DNA of 15,564 nucleotides from Clostridia bacterium. GTDB lineage: Bacteria > Bacillota > Clostridia > Oscillospirales > CAG-272. Within the stretch, counting starts at the first letter, position 1. Each line of letters begins with the position of its first letter. The notes beneath the pieces were generated by a model. The model did not search any database. It had not been told where the DNA came from and saw only the letters and a list, made by a program, of their open reading frames with translations. Made by a program: the position numbers and the translations under genes. This document shows positions 1 through 6,941 of the stretch, in pieces. The stretch covers positions 1 to 15,564 of the forward strand of contig JAFTNI010000190.1 in the NCBI GenBank assembly GCA_017451975.1, written 5' to 3'.

Positions 1-2052
1 AACGGTATCATTTTTATATGTTACGTAGAAGTTCACGAAGCATTTTTCGCTTGTTGCCGTAAGGTTTGTATCTATTGCGGCTTCTATGCTTCCGTGCGCG
101 GGCACAGAGGTAAGCTCAAGCTTGCCGCAGGAAACCTTATCTTCACCGCACGTTATTTCGTAATTGATATCGAAAAGCTCTGCGGTGTCTGTGAAGTCGA
201 GCATATTGCGAACTGTTACCGTGCGCGCCGCTTCGTCTTTCCATTCGATTTTCACGGGCTCGATGGCTTTTTTGAGTATTTCGAGCGATGTGTGCGGCTT
301 TCTGTCGGGCGAAACAAGGCCGTCACAGCAGAAGTTATTGTCGTTCGGGAAGTCGCCGAAGTCGCCGCCATATCCGTAGTGGCCGCCTTCGAGCATTGCC
401 GCGTGGTCTGCCCATTCCCAAACACAGCCGCCGATGATACGGGGGTATTTGTAGAAGAGTGCCCAGTTATCTTCCATGCCGCCGGGGCCCATGCCCATAG
501 CGTGCTCGTATTCGCAAAGGAAGTAGGGGCGGGGGTCGTTGTGAATATTTTTGCCTTCCTCCTCGATTGTGTTGGGGTAGTTCCATTTATACATCGAAGC
601 TCTTACATATGGGTACATTTCGCTGCAAACGTCTACGCATTTGTCGTGGTATTTTGCATCCTTTTCGGGACCTTCGGGCAAGAACCAGATTTCCGAAGCA
701 GTGCCCTGGTAGTGAACGAGGCGGGAGCTATCGCGTTCCTTCACCCATTTTGCCATAGCGCGGTGGTTTTCGCCGAAGTGCGATTCATTGCCCAGTGACC
801 ACATTATTACGCACGCGCAGTTCTTATCGCGCTCGAGCGTGCGCTGCATTCTGTCTATATAAGCCGCGCGCCAATCGGGGTTGCCCGAAAGCACGTAGCC
901 TATATTTTCACGCTCGAGGTCGCTATCGGGGTGCGCCTTTATGGCAAGCTCTACGCCGTGCGTTTCAAGGTCGCATTCGTCTACAACGTAGAAGCCGAGC
1001 TCATCGCACATTTCCGTGAAGCGTGGGAGGCTGGGGTAGTGCGCCGTACGAACGCAGTTGATATTGTATTTCTTCATCATAAGAAGATCGGCGTAGTTTT
1101 CCTCGTCTGTGATAGCATAGCCCTTTTCGGGGTGTGTATCGTGGTGGTTAACGCCCTTTAGCTTAACGGGCACACCGTTTACCAGAAGCGCGCAGTTTTC
1201 TGCCACGGAAAGCTCGCGGAAGCCGAACTTTTTGAAAATGAATTCGCCGCCGAATTCTATAAGCAAGCCGTAGAGGTTGGGCGTTTCGGCAGACCAAAGC
1301 GCAGGGCTTTCAACCTTATCGCCATAAACCTTGCTGCCGTCTGTGCTCATAACGGTAACCTTCGCCGCTTTATCTACGTCAACTGTAACGGTACCGTCGT
1401 TCTTCGTGTGAATAAAGAAGTCGAAAACGTGCTCCTCGGGGCGCGCGAGAATGTATACGTCGCGGAAAATGCCGTTGTAGCGAAAGCAGTCCTGGTCCTC
1501 GAGATAAGTTGCATCGCTATAGGTGTAGAGCTTAACGGCGATATCGTTTTCACCGTTTACGAGGAATGCGCTTACGTCAAACTCGGCAGAAAGGCGCGAG
1601 CCCTTGGACATGCCCACGTATTTGCCGTTTATGAAAACCTCAAACTGTGAGCAAGCGCCATCGAACATAAGGTACTGCTTGCCATCTTTTTTGTTGTAGC
1701 AGAATTTTCTGCGGTATACGCCTACGGGGTTTTCGAAGGGAACGTGGGGCGGGTCGAATGCGATGGGGTAGTTTACGTTTGTGTACTGAATCTGCCCGTA
1801 GCCGAAGCACTGCCAGCAGGAGGGCACGGGCAGTGTGGCGCCGTATGCGATATCGGCAATATTTTCGGGCATTTCAAGCTCTGTTTCAAAGTAAGCGAAA
1901 TCCCAGGTGCCGTTGAGAAGCGTGTAATTTTCGTTTTCCGCTACGTTGCCGGCAATAGCCTTTTCTGCGGAGGAATAGGGAAAATAGAACGCTCTGGGGG
2001 CAAGGCGGTTTTCGCCAACCTTGCGCATATCGAACTTAACGCTATTTTTCAT
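1..2052 (-). CDS. lacZ: GH2 beta-galactosidase (LacZ-type), C-terminal part outside window
   Basis: Hydrolyses terminal beta-D-galactosides such as lactose or plant and mucin galactosides; the start MKNSVKFDMR shows no signal peptide, so it is probably cytoplasmic. The minus frame is open for 684 codons from the ATG at 2052 to the window edge; full-length LacZ proteins are around 1000 residues, so the C-terminal domain is missing here. The N-terminal jelly-roll contains PVPSCWQ and YRRKF, and the TIM barrel follows. The acid/base Glu lies in WSLGNES (E423) and the nucleophile in CEYEHAMG (E514), matching the E. coli WSLGNES and CEYAHAMG sites. An SD (TAAGGAG, 2061-2067) lies 8 nt before the ATG and overlaps the TAA of the upstream DUF4317 gene, so the two are probably co-transcribed and translationally coupled. 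Substrate specificity within GH2 is inferred from overall LacZ likeness. Confidence 0.95.
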   Translation of the reverse strand, partial: MKNSVKFDMRKVGENRLAPRAFYFPYSSAEKAIAGNVAENENYTLLNGTWDFAYFETELEMPENIADIAYGATLPVPSCWQCFGYGQIQYTNVNYPIAFDPPHVPFENPVGVYRRKFCYNKKDGKQYLMFDGACSQFEVFINGKYVGMSKGSRLSAEFDVSAFLVNGENDIAVKLYTYSDATYLEDQDCFRYNGIFRDVYILARPEEHVFDFFIHTKNDGTVTVDVDKAAKVTVMSTDGSKVYGDKVESPALWSAETPNLYGLLIEFGGEFIFKKFGFRELSVAENCALLVNGVPVKLKGVNHHDTHPEKGYAITDEENYADLLMMKKYNINCVRTAHYPSLPRFTEMCDELGFYVVDECDLETHGVELAIKAHPDSDLERENIGYVLSGNPDWRAAYIDRMQRTLERDKNCACVIMWSLGNESHFGENHRAMAKWVKERDSSRLVHYQGTASEIWFLPEGPEKDAKYHDKCVDVCSEMYPYVRASMYKWNYPNTIEEEGKNIHNDPRPYFLCEYEHAMGMGPGGMEDNWALFYKYPRIIGGCVWEWADHAAMLEGGHYGYGGDFGDFPNDNNFCCDGLVSPDRKPHTSLEILKKAIEPVKIEWKDEAARTVTVRNMLDFTDTAELFDINYEITCGEDKVSCGKLELTSVPAHGSIEAAIDTNLTATSEKCFVNFYVTYKNDTV

Positions 2053-2064
2053 ATCGGGTACTCC

Positions 2065-3192
2065 TTATTTTTTGATTTTTATATTTACGCCGTTTACCTC
2101 AACGTCGTTATCTGCTCTTATAAGAATATATTTTGTGCCGTCTATAACTCTTGTTTCCACAACGTCGAGCTTTTCGGGGTCTACCTTAACAACGACATCG
2201 GGGGTTTTGAGCTGAAAGCTTTTGCGGTCTATGATATTGCTGGGGGAAATCTGCTTGTTTTCGCCAAAGGCTTCATCGAATTTTTCTTCGAAATCTTCAA
2301 GCTTGGGTTCTGCCACGCCGCAGGATTTTAGAATATCCTTAACGGTGCTTTTGCCTATAACAAGCGGCTCTTCCTCGCGGTTTTCCTTGTGTGTGTCGAT
2401 TATATTGGAAAGCTCTGCGTGCACCGTTTCCACAACGTCGTAGCTGCAATCTTCTGCCACAGTTTCGGCAAGGAGAGTATTGAAGGTTTCCTTCTGCTCC
2501 TGCGCGGGCATGGGAAGCTCTGTGTTGAAAACAGCCGTTACGAAGCCCTCGTGGTTGTTCGCCGTGTTTTTGGAGTAGTAGAGAGCTTTGTGAATGTTCG
2601 CGGTTTTGTCTTCATAAGCGGGGAACATAAAGCCCAGCTCGGGCGCGCACACCACGGCATCCTCGCAAACGTTGCGCAGCTTGTTTTCGTGGAGATAATA
2701 TGTAAGCGAATACTGCGAGGTCTTTATGGGGCAGACCGCGCAAAGCACGTAGGAGAAGGAGGAGGAGGATTCGCTTTCGTCGCCATCCTTGCCTTTAGAG
2801 AAAATATCGAAGCTATCGTAAGCCGTGATGATGAGGAAGTTGCCCTCTATATCAACGGCGGGTATGATTTTTTCATAGAGCGCGGAAAGCGCGGGCGCTT
2901 CGCTCATTTCGCTTTTGCGAAGGAGCGTAAGCAGCTTGTGCTCGTCGCTGTTTAATACCTGCTCGCTGGAAAACTCAATGTCTATAAGGTTTTTGCCGAC
3001 TGTACCGGAAAACACCTTTTTGATTATAGCGAGAATGGCGTTGCCTTCCTCTTCGGAAAGCATGCCGAGCGACTGATTGAATTCGGAAATGATTTCGCGT
3101 TTTTCGTTGACGAAAACACCGCGAATATAATTTATATTTGTTTTATCCGCGCGATAGCGGCGGCGTATTTCTGCAATTTCTTTTTCGTTCAT
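2065..3192 (-). CDS. DUF4317 family protein
   Basis: This is a 375-residue protein of the clostridial DUF4317 family, whose function is unknown to me. It has the recognisable family start (MNEKEIAEIRRRYR), GTVGKNLIDIEF at 63-74, CAPELGFMFPAYEDK at 182-196, the PMPAQEQKETF segment near 228, and a C-terminus with ETRVIDGTKYILIRAD and VNGVNIKIKK. A Ser/Asp/Glu-rich insert (GKDGDESESSSSFS, 134-147) is a likely disordered loop. I see no signal peptide or membrane segment, so it is probably cytosolic. The ATG at 3192 follows an AAGGAAA SD, and a TTGAAA-17-TAAAAT promoter lies at 3240-3268. The beta-galactosidase gene follows 12 nt downstream. The family assignment is from memory of conserved segments; no catalytic motif is evident. 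Confidence 0.88.
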   Translation of the reverse strand: MNEKEIAEIRRRYRADKTNINYIRGVFVNEKREIISEFNQSLGMLSEEEGNAILAIIKKVFSGTVGKNLIDIEFSSEQVLNSDEHKLLTLLRKSEMSEAPALSALYEKIIPAVDIEGNFLIITAYDSFDIFSKGKDGDESESSSSFSYVLCAVCPIKTSQYSLTYYLHENKLRNVCEDAVVCAPELGFMFPAYEDKTANIHKALYYSKNTANNHEGFVTAVFNTELPMPAQEQKETFNTLLAETVAEDCSYDVVETVHAELSNIIDTHKENREEEPLVIGKSTVKDILKSCGVAEPKLEDFEEKFDEAFGENKQISPSNIIDRKSFQLKTPDVVVKVDPEKLDVVETRVIDGTKYILIRADNDVEVNGVNIKIKK

Positions 3193-3217
3193 TTGCGTTT
3201 TTCCTTTGCTAATATTC

Positions 3218-3230
3218 GGGTATAATACCC
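3218..3230. promoter_or_regulatory. Palindrome in the 5' leader of the DUF4317-lacZ unit (possible operator)
   Basis: GGGTATAATACCC is a perfect 6-bp inverted repeat around one central base. It lies just downstream of the -10 box at 3240-3245, at roughly +4 to +16 of the minus-strand transcript. That is where a repressor would block initiation or early elongation. No known regulator is recognised. Confidence 0.35.
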
Positions 3231-3239
3231 TTGATATCT

Positions 3240-3268
3240 ATTTTACAATAAAACTTCAAATTTTTCAA
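3240..3268 (-). promoter_or_regulatory. Sigma-70-type promoter of the DUF4317-lacZ unit
   Basis: On the minus strand, TTGAAA (3268-3263) is followed by a 17-nt spacer and TAAAAT (3245-3240). Each box is one base from consensus. It is about 50 nt upstream of the DUF4317 ATG. Confidence 0.7.
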
Positions 3269-3275
3269 GGAATAT

Positions 3276-3290
3276 TCTGTTACAAACAGA
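3276..3290. repeat. Short inverted repeat between divergent promoters
   Basis: TCTGTT-ACA-AACAGA is a perfect 6-bp inverted repeat. It sits just upstream of the DUF4317 -35 box (3263-3268) and about 70 bp upstream of the divergent pth2 promoter. The position suits an activator site, but the arms are short enough for chance. Confidence 0.25.
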
Positions 3291-3359
3291 TTATTTTTTT
3301 CATACTTGAGTAAATTAAAAAAGTAAATTCCGTTGCTCTGTTATTCTTACCTATGCGCC

Positions 3360-3388
3360 TTGACCGAGCGCCGCGTTTATGGTAAAAT
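3360..3388 (+). promoter_or_regulatory. Sigma-70-type promoter of the pth2 unit
   Basis: TTGACC (3360-3365), 17-nt spacer, TAAAAT (3383-3388), with TGG before the -10 giving an extended -10 element. The same TTTATGGTAAAATA block recurs at the carD promoter. It lies about 33 nt before the ATG at 3422. Confidence 0.75.
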
Positions 3389-3421
3389 AAACTCAATAAT
3401 TAATATAAAGGAATGAGATAG

Positions 3422-3841
3422 ATGTATAAATCAAAAATGATGATAGTTATGCGAAGGGATTTGAAAATGCGTAAGGGTAAGATTGCCGCGCAAGCGGGGC
3501 ACGCCTGCATTGAAGCAATACTCAGGGCTTTGCAAAAAGAGGGGCGCATGAGCGACCTTGAAACGGTTGAGGGCGAAACAGTCCTGAAAAATACGGGCGA
3601 AAATACGCCCCTTTCCGATTGGTTTGAATACGGGTGCGCAAAGGTCTGCGTTTACGTTGATTCCGAAGAGGCGCTTCTCAATATAGCTAAAAAAGCGGAG
3701 GAAAAGGGAATTATCGCCGCGGTTATTACAGATGCTGGAATGACGGAATTCCACGGAGTGCCGACGAAAACCTGCCTTGCGCTGGAGCCGTTGCCCGCAG
3801 AGGTTGCAGATGAAATTACGGGTGCACTTCCGCTTTATTAA
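3422..3841 (+). CDS. PTH2-family peptidyl-tRNA hydrolase
   Basis: A 139-residue PTH2 protein, expected to release peptides or other N-blocked aminoacyl groups from tRNA in the cytosol. The N-terminal signature is clear: MMIVMRRDLKMRKGKIAAQ followed by AGHACIEA (residues 6-33). The family C-terminal block with TDAGMTEFHGVPTKTCLALEP ends in TGALPLY, and the length fits PTH2 proteins. PTH2 is the archaeal/eukaryotic type; most bacteria rely on the unrelated Pth1, so this may be an accessory hydrolase. The ATG at 3422 follows AAAGGA (3407-3412) with a 9-nt gap. It is the first gene after a good promoter, and the GH43 gene starts 25 nt after its TAA, so the two probably share a transcript. An internal insertion around residues 40-60 (ALQKEGRMSDLETVEGETVL) is longer than I expect for archaeal PTH2. 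Confidence 0.88.
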   Translation: MYKSKMMIVMRRDLKMRKGKIAAQAGHACIEAILRALQKEGRMSDLETVEGETVLKNTGENTPLSDWFEYGCAKVCVYVDSEEALLNIAKKAEEKGIIAAVITDAGMTEFHGVPTKTCLALEPLPAEVADEITGALPLY

Positions 3842-3866
3842 AAATTTTTGAAGGTGAAATAAAAAC

Positions 3867-4721
3867 ATGAAAAAAGAACAAATTAATATTCGCGATCCGT
3901 TTGTGGTATGCGAGAATGAAAAATATTATCTTTACGGAACCAGAGCTAAAGATTTCGGCTCCCGTACAGGAGGCTTTGACGTTTATATTTCCGATAATCT
4001 GAACGATTGGAGCGAACCTGTTGAATGCTTTGATTCGGAAAAATACGGATTGAACGATGGTGTAAACTGGGCGCCGGAGGTTCATAAATACAAAGAAAAA
4101 TACTATATGTTTGCCACGTTTACGCAGAAAAACGGCTTGCACGGCACGTATTCTCTTTGTGCGGATAGCCTTATGGGGCCGTTTGTTCCGTGCAGCAAAG
4201 GCGCGCTTACTCCGGGTGAATGGGAGTGCCTCGACGGAACTTTATACGTTGATGAGGAAGGTGTGCCTTACCTTGTGTTTTGCCACGAGCATACGCAGAT
4301 CAAAGACGGAACTATATGCTATGCAAGGCTGAACGAAAACTTAAGCGCAATTGAAGGAGATATTGTAACGTTGTTTTGCGCTTCTTCATATAAACTTGTT
4401 GACCCTGTGAAAGTAGATCACTACGTTACAGATGGGCCTTTTATTTACCGTTCCAAAACCGGTGTTCTTTTTATGATATGGTCATCGTTTATCAAGGGAA
4501 AGTATGCTGAATTTGTACTTAAATTCAAGGGTGGAAAGCTGGGGCTTGAATTTGAACATATGGAGCCTCTTTTAGATAGCGATGGTGGGCACGGTATGAT
4601 ATTCTCCGACGGAAAAAATATCTATTTTACATATCATACGCCGAACAAGAGCCTTTTTGAACGCCCCGTATTTTGCTTGATTGACGATAACGGGGATTCT
4701 GTAGGTATAAAAAACAAATAG
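3867..4721 (+). CDS. GH43-type glycoside hydrolase (five-bladed propeller)
   Basis: A 284-residue GH43-like enzyme, expected to remove arabinose, xylose or related residues from oligosaccharides. It has no signal peptide, so it probably acts inside the cell. The expected acidic sites are in order: the base in NIRDPFVV (D10), the pKa-setting Asp in CLDGTLYVD (D123), and VTDGPFIYR (D189) where the acid residue sits. DGGHGMIF (239-246) and TYHTPN (255-260) are typical late-blade motifs. In many GH43 enzymes the acid is Glu in an EGP motif; here it is Asp, as I recall for the subfamily with VTDGPF. The gene is AT-richer than its neighbours (for example 22 G+C in 3901-3960 and 21 in 4441-4500, against 35 in 5461-5520), which hints at separate acquisition. 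Its stop is TAG, whereas nearly all neighbours use TAA or TGA. An SD-like GAAGGTGA precedes the ATG. Confidence 0.88.
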   Translation: MKKEQINIRDPFVVCENEKYYLYGTRAKDFGSRTGGFDVYISDNLNDWSEPVECFDSEKYGLNDGVNWAPEVHKYKEKYYMFATFTQKNGLHGTYSLCADSLMGPFVPCSKGALTPGEWECLDGTLYVDEEGVPYLVFCHEHTQIKDGTICYARLNENLSAIEGDIVTLFCASSYKLVDPVKVDHYVTDGPFIYRSKTGVLFMIWSSFIKGKYAEFVLKFKGGKLGLEFEHMEPLLDSDGGHGMIFSDGKNIYFTYHTPNKSLFERPVFCLIDDNGDSVGIKNK

Positions 4722-4768
4722 TTGCAGACGATTTTTTGATTGATTACCGTATACACAGAGGTGATTTT

Positions 4769-6262
4769 ATGGAAAAGATAGTTTCCTCGCGCGTAATGCG
4801 CGAGAGCGATGAATATACCTGTGCCAATATAACAATCACGTGCGATCTTATGTACCGCGCAGGCAAGGGAATATACGAAAGCATTGAAAATTGGGGCAAG
4901 ACAGCCGTTGTTTGCGGTGCGGGCAACAACGCTGGCGACGGATACGTGGTAGCAAAGCTTCTTTACGAGCACGGTGGCGACGCCACGATATTTCTGCTTT
5001 CCGATAAATTTTCGGAAAGCGGGCGCTATTACTTCGATATGTGCGCAGAGATGGGCGTAAAAACCGAAAAATGCACGGCAGAAACGAGCTTTTCGTGCTT
5101 TGACACAGTGCTGGATTGCATTTTCGGCACGGGATTTCACGGCGAAGTGCGCGGGCTTGCCGCCGAAATTATAGATAAAATTAACGAAAGCGGCGCATAC
5201 GTTGTGAGCGCAGATATAAACTCGGGGCTTTCGGCGGATAGCGGCACGAGCAAAAAATGCGTGCGCTCCGACCTCACCGTTTCCGTGGGTAGCTACAAAT
5301 ACGGCCATTTCCTGGGCATGGCGAAGGACGTTATACGCGAAAAGAAAAATATCGACATCGGCATAGAGGTGCGCGGCGAATATGCGATTCTTGCAGAGAA
5401 GGAAGATTTTGCAAAGCTTTTAAAGCCGAGGCTTAACGCCTCCAACAAGGGAAGTTACGGCTATGTTGGCATAATGGGCGGTTGCCGCGAATATTCGGGC
5501 GCTGTGAAGCTTGCGGGCCTTGGCGCCGCGGCGCTTCGCTCGGGTTGTGGCGTGGCGAAAATTATAGTTCCCGAAAGCATAGCTGCCTCGGTAGCGCCGT
5601 GGCTTCTGGAGGCGACTCTTTTGCCCATGCGCGATGAAGCGGGGCATATTATATTCGATAAAGCCGCACTGGATGCGGCACTTTCGGGGCTTGCGGCGCT
5701 TTCCATAGGCATGGGCTGGGGAAAAAGCCCCGAAAACGCAAAAATACTGGAATATATTCTTGCCGAAAAGGAGCTGCCGCTTATTATCGACGCCGATGGC
5801 TTGAATACACTTGCGGGCATGGAGAAAAGCTTGCTTAAATCGGCAAAATGCCGCGTGGTGCTCACACCTCACCCGAAGGAGTTTGAGCGCATTTCGGGCG
5901 TGCCCGTAGCGGAAGTTTTGGAAAATCCCGTGGAAAACGCAAAGGCATTTGCGCGCGAATATGGCGTGATTTTGCTTTTGAAGGGAGCTTCCACCGTTGT
6001 TACAGACGGGGAAGTGACTTATATTTGCGACCGTGGGAGCGCCGGCATGGCAACGGCAGGCAGCGGCGACGTACTTTCGGGCGTGCTGACAGGGCTTCTC
6101 GGTTATATGGAATATTCGCTGCTTTCGGTGGCGCTCGGCGCTTACCTTGCAGGCGCGGCGGGCGAGCTTGCGGCAGAGGAATATACGCAAATTGCTATGA
6201 CGGCGGGCGATACGGCAAAAATGCTGCCGAAGGTATGGAAGTTACTGCTCGAAAAAAAGTAA
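4769..6262 (+). CDS. nnrD: Bifunctional NAD(P)H-hydrate epimerase / ADP-dependent dehydratase
   Basis: Repairs hydrated NADH/NADPH: the N-terminal YjeF_N domain interconverts the R and S hydrates and the C-terminal ribokinase-like domain dehydrates the S form with ADP. The epimerase domain (about 1-215) has CGAGNNAGDG (49-58), the LDCIFGTG motif (D116) and SADINSGLSADSG (147-159). The dehydratase domain (about 218-497) has GYVGIMGG, DADGLN (341-346), TPHPKEFE (366-373) and the catalytic GSGDV (431-435, D434). The two-domain fusion of about 500 residues is the usual bacterial arrangement. The frame is open from 4736, but the ATG at 4769 is preferred: AGAGGTGA sits just before it, and the protein then begins MEKIVSSRVMRESDE, the usual place for the first conserved helix. 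It lies 47 nt after the GH43 stop with no clear promoter of its own. No clear terminator is seen after it. Confidence 0.94.
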   Translation: MEKIVSSRVMRESDEYTCANITITCDLMYRAGKGIYESIENWGKTAVVCGAGNNAGDGYVVAKLLYEHGGDATIFLLSDKFSESGRYYFDMCAEMGVKTEKCTAETSFSCFDTVLDCIFGTGFHGEVRGLAAEIIDKINESGAYVVSADINSGLSADSGTSKKCVRSDLTVSVGSYKYGHFLGMAKDVIREKKNIDIGIEVRGEYAILAEKEDFAKLLKPRLNASNKGSYGYVGIMGGCREYSGAVKLAGLGAAALRSGCGVAKIIVPESIAASVAPWLLEATLLPMRDEAGHIIFDKAALDAALSGLAALSIGMGWGKSPENAKILEYILAEKELPLIIDADGLNTLAGMEKSLLKSAKCRVVLTPHPKEFERISGVPVAEVLENPVENAKAFAREYGVILLLKGASTVVTDGEVTYICDRGSAGMATAGSGDVLSGVLTGLLGYMEYSLLSVALGAYLAGAAGELAAEEYTQIAMTAGDTAKMLPKVWKLLLEKK

Positions 6263-6325
6263 TTTTTGTTTAAAAAAACTCCGTATAGGCGCAGAAAAAT
6301 CGAAATATTTTGTTCAAAACACCTA

Positions 6326-6354
6326 TTACGAGAAAAAATTTTTTATGGTAAAAT
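6326..6354 (+). promoter_or_regulatory. Probable promoter of the carD-family gene
   Basis: TTACGA (6326-6331), 17-nt spacer, TAAAAT (6349-6354), with an extended -10 TGG. The -35 box is poor (three of six matches). The -10 context TTTATGGTAAAATA is identical to that of the pth2 promoter. It lies about 39 nt before the start codon. Confidence 0.5.
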
Positions 6355-6393
6355 ATATTATGTAGAGAATAATTTAAGGAAGGTATACATAAT

Positions 6394-6894
6394 ATGTTTG
6401 AAAAAGGCGAAATGGTATATTACGGAACTGCTGGCGTTTGCAAGGTGGGTGATATATGCAAGTCACCTTTCGATAAAAGCGATGAGAGAATGTATTATAT
6501 GCTTGAACCGAGCGATTTTTCGGGCGGAACTATAATATACGCCCCCGCGGAGGGCGGTAAAGTTATACTCCGCCCGCTTATTACAGAGGAAGAGGCGCGT
6601 GCGCTTATAGCCTCTGTTCCCGAGCTTGAGCCAATAACCGTTACGAACGAAAAGCACCGCCGCGAGGAATACAGAAACGCCTTGCGCGAGGGCACGCCGC
6701 TTTCCATAGCGAGAATTATAAAAACGGTATATGAGCGCAGAAAAAACGCGATAAAAACGCAGAAGCGACTTTCCGATACTGATGCGGAATTTGATAAAAC
6801 GGCGCGCCGAGCGCTTATAGGCGAGCTTGCCTGCGTTCTCGGTATGAGCACAGACGAAGCCGAAAAGCTTTTGAATATGAGCCTGAGAAACTGA
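6394..6894 (+). CDS. CarD-family transcriptional regulator
   Basis: A 166-residue CarD/CdnL/TRCF-type protein. Family members bind the RNA polymerase beta subunit and stabilise open promoter complexes, controlling rRNA and growth genes. The N-terminal RNA-polymerase-interaction domain (about 1-65) starts with MFEKGEMVYYGTAGVCKV and contains MYYMLEPSD and IIYAP, typical of the Tudor-like fold. The C-terminal half is helical and basic, with REEYRNALREGTPLSIARII and VYERRKNAIKTQKRLSDTD, and ends with the helical ACVLGMSTDEAEKLL, like the DNA-binding part of CdnL. The ATG at 6394 follows AAGGAAGG (6376-6383). It has its own promoter and ends at the bidirectional hairpin at 6902-6931, so it appears monocistronic. 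Confidence 0.92.
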   Translation: MFEKGEMVYYGTAGVCKVGDICKSPFDKSDERMYYMLEPSDFSGGTIIYAPAEGGKVILRPLITEEEARALIASVPELEPITVTNEKHRREEYRNALREGTPLSIARIIKTVYERRKNAIKTQKRLSDTDAEFDKTARRALIGELACVLGMSTDEAEKLLNMSLRN

Positions 6895-6901
6895 AAAACA
6901 A

Positions 6902-6931
6902 AAAAATCCCACTTTTGAAAGTGGGATTTTT
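6902..6931. terminator. Bidirectional terminator between carD and fucO
   Basis: A perfect inverted repeat with 14-nt arms (AAAAATCCCACTTT and its complement) separated by two bases. It has A and T runs on both sides, so it can end both the plus-strand carD transcript (stop at 6894) and the minus-strand fucO transcript (stop at 6942). Confidence 0.9.
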
Positions 6932-6941
6932 ATTATTCGGA

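Noticed and set aside
94..798. Open plus-strand frame of 234 codons antisense to lacZ
   Set aside because: The opposite strand encodes a clear GH2 enzyme with both catalytic motifs; this frame has no SD and no family likeness.
1744..2331. Open plus-strand frame of 195 codons spanning the lacZ start and the DUF4317 end
   Set aside because: It runs antisense to two well-supported genes and across their junction; its composition reflects the complementary codons.
4736..4768. Upstream start for the NAD(P)HX repair gene, 11 codons longer
   Set aside because: The SD AGAGGTGA lies just before the ATG at 4769 and would be inside the longer coding region.
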